From positions 1 to 64,000 of the forward strand of contig SWDT01000093.1 of the NCBI GenBank assembly GCA_009193035.1: a stretch of DNA of 64,000 bases. The letters are read 5' to 3'. Origin of the DNA: Halicephalobus mephisto. Its lineage: Eukaryota; Nematoda; Chromadorea; Rhabditida; Panagrolaimidae. This document shows, piece by piece, positions 31,613 through 42,590 of the stretch (position 1 is its first letter; each line of letters opens with the position of its first letter). A program made the translations under genes and the position numbers. The notes under the pieces are model-generated. The model ran no database searches and had not been told where the DNA came from. It worked only from the letters and a program-made list of their open reading frames with translations.

Positions 31613-31959
31613 TCCTAGGATCTTTACTACCCCTCTCCTCCTATGGAAATTCTCCCTATGAAAACTCTCCCTATGGAAACTCTCCCTATGGAAACTCTCC
31701 CTTCGTGGTAGTCGGTCCCTTGGTGGAAGTTGTTTCTTTTGAATTTTTGCTATTTTTGAAGTTTTTTATTTTTGATTAGTCATTTTGATTACTAGACTAG
31801 GGTTTTAGGATAATCCAGATACCAGAAAGATTGGTCTAAAAAGATAAAAAATAAATCAAGAATTACGACATGAGGGATTACATGCCGTAGAGGACAACTA
31901 TCGTGTAATCTTCAGATTAGTCCTTTTAGTTATTTGATTGTCATTTTAGGTCATATGAA

Positions 31960-32785
31960 TGAGAAATAAAACTGGCTTAAAAAGATTTTAAAATAGATTT
32001 TAAAATAGGGGATTAAGTACCCTGAGGGAATTTTTGTAGAAAGTTTAGATTAGTTTTAATATTTAATTATCAATTTTTGAATATTTGGATGATCGAAAAA
32101 AAACGGGCCTAAAAAATGAAAAAAAGTAGATCATAAAATAAGGAATTAAATGCCCTGAGGAAGGAACTATTATAGAACATTTTTAATTATTTTGATTATA
32201 AATTTTAGGATATTTTAATAATCGAAAAAAAACTGGCCTAAAAAATGAAAAAAAGTAAATCATGAAATAAAGGATTAAATGCCCTGAGGAAAGAAACTAT
32301 TATAAAACATTTTTAATTATTTTGATTATAAATTTTAGGATATTTTAATAATCGAAAAAAACGGGCCTAAAAAGATTTAAAAAAATAGATCGTGAAATAA
32401 GGAATTAAATGCCCTGAGGGGAAGAAATTATTGTAGAAAGTTTAAATTAGTTTTAATATTTAATTATCAATTTTAGGATATTTTAATAATCGAAAAAAAA
32501 CTGGCCTAAAAAGATTTAAAAAAATAGATCGTGAAATAAGGAATTAAATGCCCTGAGGGGAAGAAATTATTATAAAACATTTTTAATTATTTTGATTATA
32601 AATTTTAGGATATTTTAATAATCGAAAAAAACTGGCCTAAAAAGATTTAAAAAAGTAGATCATGAAATAAAGGATTAAATGCCCTGAGGAAAGAAATTAT
32701 TATAAAACATTTTTAATTATTTTGATTATAAATTTTAGAATATTTTAATAATCGAAAAAAACTGGCCTAAAAAAACGAAAATATC
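31960..32785. repeat. Tandem repeat, about six units of 130-140 bp
   Basis: ATTAAATGCCCTGAGG recurs near 32140, 32270, 32405, 32545 and 32675, each followed by a TTTTAATTATTTTGATTATA run and AATAATCGAAAAAAACTGGC. The array is young by its similarity. Confidence 0.9.
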
Positions 32786-33164
32786 CAATAAAACAATTTT
32801 TCCTTTAAAATTTTCCTTGCTCGATATATTGGTAAAAAAATTTTTTTTAAATTAATTTTGTGATTACTGTATTGAAATTTCGAAATAATAAAAAATTCTA
32901 ATTTAGAAAATTTTTCATTTAGAAAATTAATTTTTATTTTCTTATAATTTCGGAAATGTTAATTTTGTTCAAAAATCAGATAAAAATTTTTTATGTTTTT
33001 TTATTTCCATTGTCTGGTCGTCTAGACTTTGAAATCTCCTGTTTTTAGGTCAGCTCCACATTATTCAAAAAAATAAGTGAAACTAATACATAAATTATGA
33101 ATTAAAAGAGAACTCTAAAAAATAAAAAAAAAACTAATTTTAGTGTTTTATTTTTATTAAATTG

Positions 33165-33545
33165 GCAGTCAAAGTTCGAAGTCGAAGTTGATCATCGAAT
33201 TTTGAAGTCGAAGTTGGCAGTCAAAGTTGATCATTAAAGTTCGAAATTAATGTTCATCATCGAATTTTGAAGTCAAAGTTGATCATTAAAGGTCATCATC
33301 AAAGTTCATCATCGAATTTTGAAGTCGAAGTTGATCATCAAAGTTCAAAATTAATGTTCATCATCGAATTTTGAAGTCAAAGTTGACCATTAAAGTTGTT
33401 CATCGAATTTTAAAGTCAAAGTTCGGCATAAAAATTTAAAATCAAAGTAGATTATCAAATTTTGATGATCAACTTTGACGATCACCTTCGATCTTCAACT
33501 TTGATGATCAACTTTGACTTCCAACTTCAACTTCGAATTGTGGTT
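33165..33545. repeat. Degenerate repeat of AAGTCAAAGTTGATCATC
   Basis: Short units (AAGTTGATCATCAAAGTTC, ATCGAATTTTGAAGTCGAAG) repeat on +, and from 33460 the same words appear inverted (TTTGATGATCAACTTTGACG), so the array ends as an imperfect palindrome. Confidence 0.75.
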
Positions 33546-33694
33546 GTCAATTTTAATAAAAATGAAGCACAAATTACTTTGCTTCAGAATTTTTTAAGTT
33601 TTCCGTTCAAGAATCATTAACAAAGTTCATTTTTTTAAATTTTGTTTAAAATAATTTTATTTTTTTGGATTTTTTATATTAAATTTTATATAAA

Positions 33695-33850
33695 AAAAGT
33701 AAAAAATATTAAAAAAATAAAAAATATTAAAAATATTAAAAGTATTAAAAATATTAAAAATATTAAAAATATTAAAAATATTAAAAATATTAAAAATATT
33801 AAAAATATTAAAAATATTAAAAATATTAAAAATATTAAAAAAATATTAAA
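33695..33850. repeat. 9-bp microsatellite (ATTAAAAAT)n
   Basis: About 15 near-perfect copies of a 9-base unit. The length is a multiple of three, so one frame reads an artificial KNI repeat; it is not a gene. Confidence 0.93.
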
Positions 33851-34149
33851 AAATAATTTTATTTTTATGTTTAAAAAAATTTAAATTTTCGAATGATTCT
33901 CGAACGGAAAATTTTCCGTTATATTTGTTTTTAAAAATAATCCAAAATTGAATTTTCTAATTTCGTGAGAATTTTGTAAATTTTTTATATAAAAAAGAAA
34001 ACGGGAAATTTTTCATCAAAGACGAGTTTTGTCTACGGATGAAGACCAAAGATTAATCTGTCTTCCGGAATCATGGTTCCAAAAATTATCCAAACAAATT
34101 TTTTATATCCAAACATCCTGGATATTTGTTTATAAAAATAATTTTATTT

Positions 34150-34570
34150 GGATTTCATTGTAAATTTTTTAAATTAAATAATTTTTTTATTAAAAAAATC
34201 AATTTTTATTTTTTTTTCTAAATTTAAGTAATTTTTAATTTTTTAAAATTTCAACGATTTTTAATTTTAAAATTTGATTGATTTTTAATTTTTTTCAAAA
34301 TTAAGTAATATTTAAATTTTTTATTTTTTCGAAATTAATTAATGTTTAAATTTTTATTTTTCAAAATTTAAGTAATATTTAAATTTTTATTTTTCAAAAT
34401 TTAAGTAATGTTTAAATTTTTTATTTTTTCAAATTTAATTAATATTTAAATTTTTTATTTTTTCAAATTTAAGTAATATTTAAATTTTTAATTTTTTCGA
34501 AATTAATTAATATTTAAATTTTTATTTTTTCAAATTTAATTAATATTTAAATTTTTATTATTTGAATAAT
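34150..34570. repeat. AT-rich array, about 35-bp unit
   Basis: Units read TTTAATTAATATTTAAATTT followed by TTTATTTTTTCAAA. It is flanked by a short mixed-composition piece (34010-34140) with no recognised feature. Confidence 0.75.
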
Positions 34571-34969
34571 ATTTCAAATTTTATTAATACAATTGAAAAA
34601 TGGAATGTACATATAATTGCAGTAAAATAATTAACAATTAACAATCAACAATTGAGTGTTCTAAAAACCCTACATCACTGGAGATTTCGTAATAATTACT
34701 ACGGTAATATTTATCGTTTAAGATTTCCTGAGATTGAATTTCGAAATAAAATTGAAAGATTGGAGACCCTTTTCGAGAAAAATTTGGGCAGAAAATTTAA
34801 AATTTAATTTTTAAAAAAATCGAACATGGCGTTTTTTTCCTGGACGTTTATGTTCCAATTTTTACAATTTTAATTTAAAAATAAAAAAATTATTTCAAAT
34901 AACTTTAAAAAATATTTTAAATAAGTTTTTTAAAAATAATTTTTATATAAAATTTCAAATATCTTTAAA

Positions 34970-35335
34970 ATCTAAAGTTAGTCTTCAGAATCCAGAATCC
35001 TGAAGGTTGATTATTGATTCGGATTCTAGATTCAGAACCTAGACTCTATTACAGTACTATAAGTACTTTTTTCGATCATAAATTTCAAATTTGAATAAAA
35101 ATCTCTGAAATATGAATTTCATATAATTCAGGATTCTGAATCCTGAAGGTTGATTATTGATTCTGACTCTAGATTCGGAACCTAGACTCTATTACAGTAC
35201 TATAAGTACTTTTTCGATCGTAAATTTCAAATTTGAATAAAAATCTCTGATATATGAATTTCATATAATCCAGGATTCTGAATCCTGAAGGTTGATTATT
35301 GATTCTGACTCTAGATTCAGAACTTATACTCTATT
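34970..35335. repeat. Three tandem copies of about 140 bp, with a diverged copy at 56.45 kb
   Basis: Each unit has AGGATTCTGAATCCTGAAGG, GATTATTGATTC and ACAGTACTATAAGTACTTTT. A diverged single copy sits at about 56445-56590 after SOS. The unit contains small palindromes (GGATTCTGAATCC, AGTACTATAAGTACT). Confidence 0.88.
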
Positions 35336-35422
35336 ATCTTACTGTAAATTTTTTCGATCTCGATTTTGAAATCGGAACATAAACGCCCAAGACAGAAACG
35401 TCACGCGGCCAAATCGGGATAG

Positions 35423-38400
35423 TTAAGAATCCGAAAAATTCGTTAATTCTTCTTCTGTTTCTTCCAGGACATCTGTTTCACATACAGTATAAACTTCGGA
35501 ATTCTGCAATCTACGAAGGCTTAAAACCAAATCGTCTAGTTCATCCATGGCGGCAATGAAGAGGATTTCCACCCAGACAGGGAGCCCTAAGGCGTACCGT
35601 ATTCTGTAGCTGTCTCCCCAGCCCTTCCCGAAGCTCACACGGACTCTGCAAAGTTGCTTGAGGGCTTGGACCGCCTCAGGGCCTTCCTTCTGGGCCTCTG
35701 ACGTCATATATTCAAATGTCGAAGAAGGAAAAACAATAAATCCATGGCCTAAAACATAAAATTTAATTAATTCTATTTTCAAAATTTTATTAATTTTTTT
35801 TTTTTAATTTTTATAAAAAAAAAATAAAAAATTTTCCGCGCAGACAAAATTAAAAAAACAAATCTGATAATTTTTATCTAATTAATTTGAGTTTTTCTTA
35901 GAATTTTAAAAATTATTTCGCAAAAGTATTTATTTTCATTTTTTTATATTAATGTGGTTTTTGTACTTTTTGAATTCCCGCCAAAACAAGCGATCAATTT
36001 AGAAACGGAAAAAATGGTGATTTTTTAACTTGTTCGAAAATCAACTCGCACTGTTCTCACTCGCGCTTTCCTGCTTCGTTCTTAGCGATCCTAAAATTTT
36101 CTAAAAAGTTTTAACTTTCCGTTTAAAAATTACTTTTTTTTATTTTTTTTTATATTTTTTAAATTCTTTAAATAATAATAATACGATTTTTTCATAATTT
36201 CTACCAAAACAAAAAAGTATTTTAAAAATTGAAAATTTTGCAACTTTCTATTTTAAAAATTCCAAATCTTTTATTTTTTAAAAAACTACTTGACTTTTTA
36301 CATAATTCTGAAGACTCTTAAGTTTTTTGAAAATACACACGAAAATTTTCCAAATTTCTTTATTTTAAAAAACTTTAAATTTTTATATAATTTTTTAAAA
36401 ATTCTTAACTTTTATAATTAAAAAATTTTTTGAACTTGTGTGTAATTTTTAAAAATCTCTTAATTTTTATATAAATTTTGAAAACTTAAAATATAAAAAT
36501 TAAGAAATTTTTAAAAATTACACACATGTTTAAAAATTTGTTTAAATTATAAAAATTAACTAGTTTTAAAATTACATATAATTCAAAAAAACCTTTTGAT
36601 TTTTATACATGTTTAAAAATTTGTTTAAATTGTAAAAATTAAGTAGTTTTAAAATTACATATAATTCAAAAAAACCTTTTGATTTTTTGCAATTTTATAA
36701 AACCCCTTTCGTAACTCTTCATTTTTCCGTTTTCATCACAGTATGATGTTGCGAAAGTGCATTTTTTATCCCCAGACAATTAATTGTGTTGTGGTTGTCT
36801 CGTGTTCCAGTCTGACAAGCATACGTCCATCTATCCATCGTCTATCTCGGGTTTAATGTTGGTTAGATAGCATGTGTCTTTTCTCGTGCCTGGTGCCCCA
36901 AGGCTCTCAGACAGCATTCGTTTCGAAAAATGTGTTTAGACGTGCTTTTCCGGAAGCTTTGGACATTTTCGGTATTGGGCTGTTTGACAAAAAAACAATG
37001 CCAATTTTCCAAGTAGGAAATTTTTGCAAAAAATTTTAACTTTTTTAACTACGTGAATTTTTAAAAACTTGTCAATCTTAAAAATGATGAAAAAGTTAAA
37101 TTTTCTTGGATTCAAATGTAAACAACTTGCAAAAATTCAGACAAAATTTATTTTCAAACATAACTTAAAAAATGAATTATTTTCTCGGAATTTTTAAACT
37201 TACAAAAAGTGAAAAAATCACAAAAACGAAAAACACAGTAACTACCGTAATTCCATACCAAAGTCCACTCGCAGTTTTTTGCTTTTTCACAATTAAAATT
37301 TTTAAATTTAAAACATTTTATAAGTAAGTTTTAAATCCCTGCTAAAAAAGAAAATTCTAAAATTTAAAAAGTAGTAAATTCCCTATTTTTATGTAATTCT
37401 GAAGTTTTTTTAAAATTTCCCGAGAAATTATTTATTTTTAAAAATTTTTTGAAATATATATTTTTTTAAATTTTCAAAATATATTTTTTTAAATTTTTTA
37501 AAATATATTTTTTTAAATTTTTTGAAATATACTTTTTTAAATTTTTAAAATATATTTTTTTTAATTTTCGAAATATATTTTTTAAAAATTTTTTATTTAA
37601 TTATACTTACCAGGTAAAAGTCTGTATACGGTAGTCAAGTGATCTCCTCGTTGGTTAGCTCTGACAGGGGCTTGAATAAATGCCGGATGGCTAGATCTGT
37701 TATCCACATAAATCCCGTCTATTTTGTTGTAAAATCTAACACCATCACCGATGTTAAATCTTATTTTTTGAAGTCCTGGTGTTCTGTTTGGTTTTTGAAC
37801 ATTTCCAAGATTATATGAATAATTATTACTTCTTTCATTGTTTCCAGTAATACAAAATTCGCTGCAAGAACTTTCGTAAACTTCTCCAATCCGCTCTGAA
37901 TACTCGTAATAATACACGGCAACCCAGTTTTCTCCCAGGTCCTCGCCGCTATTGGAGCAGTTTGTTTTCACAGACTGTACACTGCTCTAAAAATGTAAAA
38001 AATAAAATTTAAAAATAAAAAAAATTAACTTTAAAAATAAAAAAAATTAAATTTAAAAATAAAAAAAATTTAAAAAATAAAATTTAAAAATAAAAAAAAT
38101 TTAAAAAATAAAATTTAAAAATAAAAAAAATTTAAAAAATTAAATTTAAAAATAAAAAAAATTAAATTTAAAAATAAAAAAATGTAAAAAATTAACTTTG
38201 AAAATTATAAAATTTAAAAAAATTTAATTTAAAAATAAAAAAAATTTAATTTAATAATAAAAGTTTAAAATTTAAAAAATTAAACTTTAAAAATTATATT
38301 TAATGAGTTTCTAGAAACTTCAAAATTTTCTATTCTTAGTGTTTTTAGAAATTTGTGTGAAATTTTGGAAGGATTTTAAACCTTAGAAATCCTCTAGGAT

Positions 38401-39239
38401 ATTCTAGAAGATTTTTAGAATATTTTATAACATCTTAGAAAATCCCAAAAATCCTCCAGGATATTTTAGAGGATTTTTAGAATCTTCTGTAACATCTTAG
38501 AAAATCCCAAAAATCATCTAGGATATTTTAGAGGATTTTTAGAATATTTTATAACATCTTAGAAAATCCCAAAAATCCTCCAGGATATTCTAGAAGATTT
38601 TTAGAATATTTTATAACATCTTAGAAAATTCCAAAAATCCTCCAGGATATTTTAGAGGATTTTTAGAATCTTCTATAATATCCTACAAATCCTCCACAAG
38701 ATTCCAAACACCCTCCAGACATTTCCAAATCCTCTACTACTCTAACTAAGTCTCACCTTGGATCCAACTCTTGGTCGAAAAACAGTTTTAATTTTTTCAA
38801 AAAATCCTGATTTCGATGGAGAATCTATAATTAAATCGGAACAACTGGCCATGTCCTCCGGCTCTGCATTAGGAACACCAAAATCGTCTCTGACGTCGAA
38901 CGGCGAGAACTGATGACTGCCTGTCCGACTACTTCCAGACGAACTTGCCAAACTGGATTCCGTCGATGATCTCCATTTCGGTCTTGAACTTGATCTTGGT
39001 TGAATTTTTTTTCTTGATATATTAGATCCAATTGAAAATGAACAACTTCTAGGTCCTGTTTGTGGAATATTTGATTCATCTTGAAGTGATAATCTTGTCA
39101 TTTGAGTTACTGTAGATAAAGCAAGGGTTGAGGACGACGTTGAAGGGGTTTCAACTGACAGACAGCTCGACGATGAGCTTTCCTCCAGAAGAGGCCTGCG
39201 CATCCTCCCCTCCTCTGACAAATATCGATAAATATCCAC
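35423..39239 (-). CDS. Smad protein with MH2 domain; no MH1 seen; 5' end unresolved
   Basis: Exons 39239-38757, 37986-37611 and 35748-35423 join in phases 0 and 1 (321 residues visible). The first exon begins at an acceptor (TTTTCAG) and has no certain start codon, so at least one upstream exon is missing. Residues 1-161 are a Ser-rich, low-complexity linker. The MH2 domain follows: YYEYSERIGEVY, LGNVQKPNRTPGL, IRFNIGDGVRFY, a GIYVDNRSSHPAFIQAP core, LCRVRVSFGKGWGDSYRIR (the L3 loop) and PVWVEILFIAAMDELDDLV. The C-terminus is an acidic tail ending TNFSDS and lacks the SSxS receptor-phosphorylation motif. MH2 proteins carry TGF-beta signals to the nucleus; a DAF-14-like or otherwise divergent Smad is possible. 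No MH1 exon was found up to DPAGT1. Confidence 0.9.
35749..37610 (-). other. Smad intron 2, with a GC-richer island
   Basis: Most of the intron is AT-rich. 35955-36090 carries a copy of the dispersed GAATTCCCGCC...ACTCGC element. 36715-36990 is GC-richer (CCCAGACAATTAATTGTGTT, GTGCCTGGTGCCCCAAGGCT) and unexplained; it holds ATGATGT and CTGA words as in a C/D snoRNA but no convincing terminal stem. 37430-37600 repeats AAATATATTTTTTTAAATTT. Confidence 0.45.
37987..38756. repeat. Smad intron 1: two tandem arrays
   Basis: 37990-38290 repeats AATTTAAAAATAAAAAAAAT-like runs. 38330-38740 has about five units of 60-65 bp with AATCCTCCAGGATATTTTAG and GGATTTTTAGAATATTTTAT. No coding signal. Confidence 0.85.
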
Positions 39240-39244
39240 CTGAA

Positions 39245-39570
39245 AACAAAAAACTAAAAATTTTCAATAAAATGGTCCCGACACGAATTTATAAAATAAC
39301 TTTAAAAAATAAAAATTTTCTACAAAATGGTCCCGACACGGATTTCCAAAATAACTTTAAAAAATAAAATTTTATAAAAAAACTAAAAATTTTCAATAAA
39401 ATGGTCCCGACACGAATTTCTAAAATAACTTTAAAAATAAAAATTTTACAAAAAAAACAAAAAATTTTCAATAAAATGGTCTCGACACGAATTTCTAAAA
39501 TAACTTTAAAAATAAAAATTTTACAAAAAAAACTAAAATTTTTCAATAAAATGGTCCCGACACGAATTTC
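39245..39570. repeat. Tandem repeat with ATGGTCCCGACACGAATTTC
   Basis: Five copies, spaced mainly about 74 bp, upstream of the first visible Smad exon. The unit contains the reverse of the dispersed GTCGAGAC-type motif. It produces chance open frames on both strands. Confidence 0.88.
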
Positions 39571-39599
39571 TAAAATTTAAAAATATCATTGTAAAAAAT

Positions 39600-41690
39600 T
39601 TAAAAATAAAAGTTTCAAAAAAAATTGTTTTAAAATTTGAACTATTTTTAATCTTTAATTTTCTATTGTTATTATTTCGTCATCTTATAAAATTCCAAAA
39701 TCAAAACTTTAAAAATATTTTTCTTCAAAGAAAAATTGATTTTTTTTATCTAAATTTTACAATCAAAACACAAAAAAATGATGAAATAATCGAAAAAATC
39801 AGTCTCAGACAGGGTCAAAACAAAAATTGTAAAAACGTTATTTTGTAAAAAAATGATTAAAAATATTTTCGAAAAAATTTCAAAAAAGGTAAAATTATTT
39901 TTAAAATACCGTAATATTTATTTAAAATTATAATTTTTTAAATAAAATCAATATTGAATAAAAAAAAGGAAAATTTTAAAAAATTTAAAAATTAAAAAAA
40001 ATTTAAATTTTAAAAATTTAAAAACAAAAATTTTTTAAATTTTAAAAAACGAAAAATCTTTAAAAAAAATTAAAAAAAAGAAAAATGCAAAATTTGAAAA
40101 AATTAATCTAAAAAAAATAATAAGGAAATCCGCGTGGGTTAAGAAGAGTCAAAAACAACTTTTTTGACCAGTTTAAAAATTCAAACAAATTGGGTAAAAT
40201 ACAAAAATATAAAAAATAAAATTTTATTCAAAAAAAAATTAAAAATTAAAAAAATACAAAAATTATTTAAATTTTTTTAATTTAAAAATTATTTAAACAA
40301 TTTTTTGAATTTTTTAAAAATTTTTTTTAATTTTAAAAATTATTTAAAAAATTTTAAATTATTTTAAAAAATAAAAAAATAATAAAAATTTTTAAAAAAA
40401 TGAAAATTTTGAAAATATATAAAATTCTAGAAATATATATAATTACAGGAAATCCATATAATCTCACGGAAATCCGCATAGTTTACGATTGAAAACAACT
40501 TTTTTGACAAGTTCAATTATTGATGAAAAAAATTTTTTAAAAACAAAATTTTATAAAAATTATTTCAAATATTACAGTAAAAAAATATTCAAAATTATAA
40601 ATTTAAAAAAAAATTAAAAATTAAATTTTAAAGAATTTTTAAAATTTAAAAAAAAAACAAAAATTTCGATTTTAAAATATTTTAAAATTTAAAAAAACAA
40701 AAATTTTAATTTTAAAGAATTTTTAAAATTTTAAAAATAAAAAATTAAATTTTAAAGAATTTCTAAATTTAAAAAAATTTAAAAATTAAATTTTAAAGAA
40801 TTTTTAAAATTTTAAAAAAATAAAAAATTGCGAAATTAGAAAAAAATAAAGTTAAATATTTTCGTAGACAAAAATTCACGTGATTTAAAACAAAAAAAAC
40901 AACTTTTTTTTCAAGTTCAAATATTAGAAAAAAGTAATAAAAAAGGAAAACATGAGAAAATGTATAAAATCGTAGAAAATTAAAATTAAATTTTCGAATT
41001 TAGGTGATTTTTAAAAAACAACTTTTTTAAATTTAAAAAATTAAAAAATTATTTAAAAAATTAACCTAAATATCTTTCTAAAAATATCCGTGATCTAAAT
41101 CTTAAAAAAACAACTTTTTTAAATTTAAAATGTCAAAGAAAAAATTAAAAAATGGAAAAACATAATTATTTATAAAATTCATGAAGTATAAATCACAAAA
41201 AAACAACTTTTTTTAAAATTAAAAATGTCAAAAAAGAAGATAAAATTGGTGAAAAAGTTCTAAAAATAAAATAATTTTAAAAATTAACTTAAATATCTTC
41301 ATTTAAAACATTTATAAAGTATAAAACACAAAAAAAAACAACTTTTTCTAAATTTAAAATGTCAAAGAAGAAGACAAAATTAGGGAAAAAGTTCTAAAAA
41401 TAAAAAATAAAATAAAATTATTTTGAAATTAACCTAAATATCTTCATTTAAAACATTTATAAAGTATAAATATTTAAAAAAACAACTTTTTTTAAAATTA
41501 AAAATGTCAAAGAAGAAGATAAAATTAGTGAAAAAGTTCTAAAAATAAAATAATTTTAAAAATTAACTTAAATATTTTCATTTAAAAAACTCATGAGGTA
41601 TAAAACACAAAAAAAACAACTTTTTCTAAATTTAAAATGTCAAAGAAGAAGATAAAATTAGTGAAAAAGTTCTAAAAAGGAGAAAAACAT
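39600..41690. repeat. AT-rich spacer ending in a 140-bp tandem array
   Basis: 39600-40990 is low-complexity A/T sequence with recurrent AACAACTTTTTTGAC pieces. 41000-41680 has six units with AACAACTTTTTCTAAATTTA, AAATGTCAAAGAAGAAGATA and AGTGAAAAAGTTCTAAAAA; the later units are about 140 bp apart. Confidence 0.8.
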
Positions 41691-41699
41691 ATATGAAGT

Positions 41700-42200
41700 C
41701 ATTAAAAAATCGGCGTAAGTGGAATCAAATTGTTTTGATGAAAACTAGAAAGTCTGTCGTCTTCCAGACTGCTTTTTTCGTCGCAATCGTCTGCGAGAAA
41801 GAATCAGGGATGGACCACACATGTGCGCAAATACCAGACATTTCTGTCTAGTACTTTTCGAATTTTTTTAAAAAAATATATTTTTAAAATTCCTTTAATA
41901 TATCATAAAAAATTTAAAAAACATAAATCTAGACATTTGTTTGGATCTTTAAATTTGAAACCTAAGACAGAAAAAATGTTGCAAATGCCAGTGGCATTGG
42001 AGGAGTCTGATTATTATGGCCCGCGGAGATTCTAAGCGCGTTGCGAGCGACGCGACTAGACAGACAGAGAGAGACAGACTCAGACAGAAAGACGAATGTC
42101 TGGCTGAATTTCCCTACCCCGCCTACGGCTCGTGTCATTCCCTGTCTACTTCTTTCGCCCTATTGTTGGACGCAATCTGCCGAATAAAATACTGCTCAAA
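41700..42200. promoter_or_regulatory. GC-richer island, possible promoter of the Smad gene
   Basis: This is the only GC-richer stretch between the Smad and DPAGT1 genes. It includes GCCCGCGGAGATTCTAAGCG and a GA/CT-rich run (AGACAGACAGAGAGAGACAG). Both neighbours are on minus, so a Smad promoter and first exon would be expected here. On minus a TTTCTCGCAG acceptor near 41800 opens a short acidic frame (DCDEKSSLEDD), but I cannot find its donor. Confidence 0.35.
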
Positions 42201-42590
42201 AACATCGTTAAAATCGAAAAACAAAAATATCAAAAACATAATTATTCATATATCAATCATGTTTAAAATTTCGTAAATTGCACAAAAATTAATATTTTAA
42301 AAACATCTGCAGATTAGTCATATCCTAAAGTCATTAATCATCTGGATAAATTGTCTGAAAACTAATAGTACAATTTTTTTTAATTTTTAAAGACAAATAT
42401 TCCTTCCTGAAGGCCGATGAGGCTGGTCAGACAAATAGTTTTCTTCGTATTTATGAGTCTAGCCCGTCTAGACGCTTTTCGGGTGAATTCGCCGCGACTA
42501 AAAACGCGCATGAACTTACTGCGAGTATTTTTTATATTAAAAGTCAGTTTTTCCACTTTTTATGAAACTACCAAATCCAAAACTTCCAAA

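Noticed and set aside
31450..31779. Plus-strand frame with a repeated NSPYG-type stretch
   Set aside because: It begins inside a SINE read in reverse and continues into a short CCCTATGGAAACTCT repeat.
33642..33884. Frame with a KNIKNI repeat
   Set aside because: Produced by a 9-bp microsatellite whose period keeps frame; no start context or flanking coding signal.
36831..36855. GGTTTAATG word near a GC-richer block, considered as a spliced-leader RNA
   Set aside because: It does not continue like SL1 or SL2, and no Sm site or matching donor follows.
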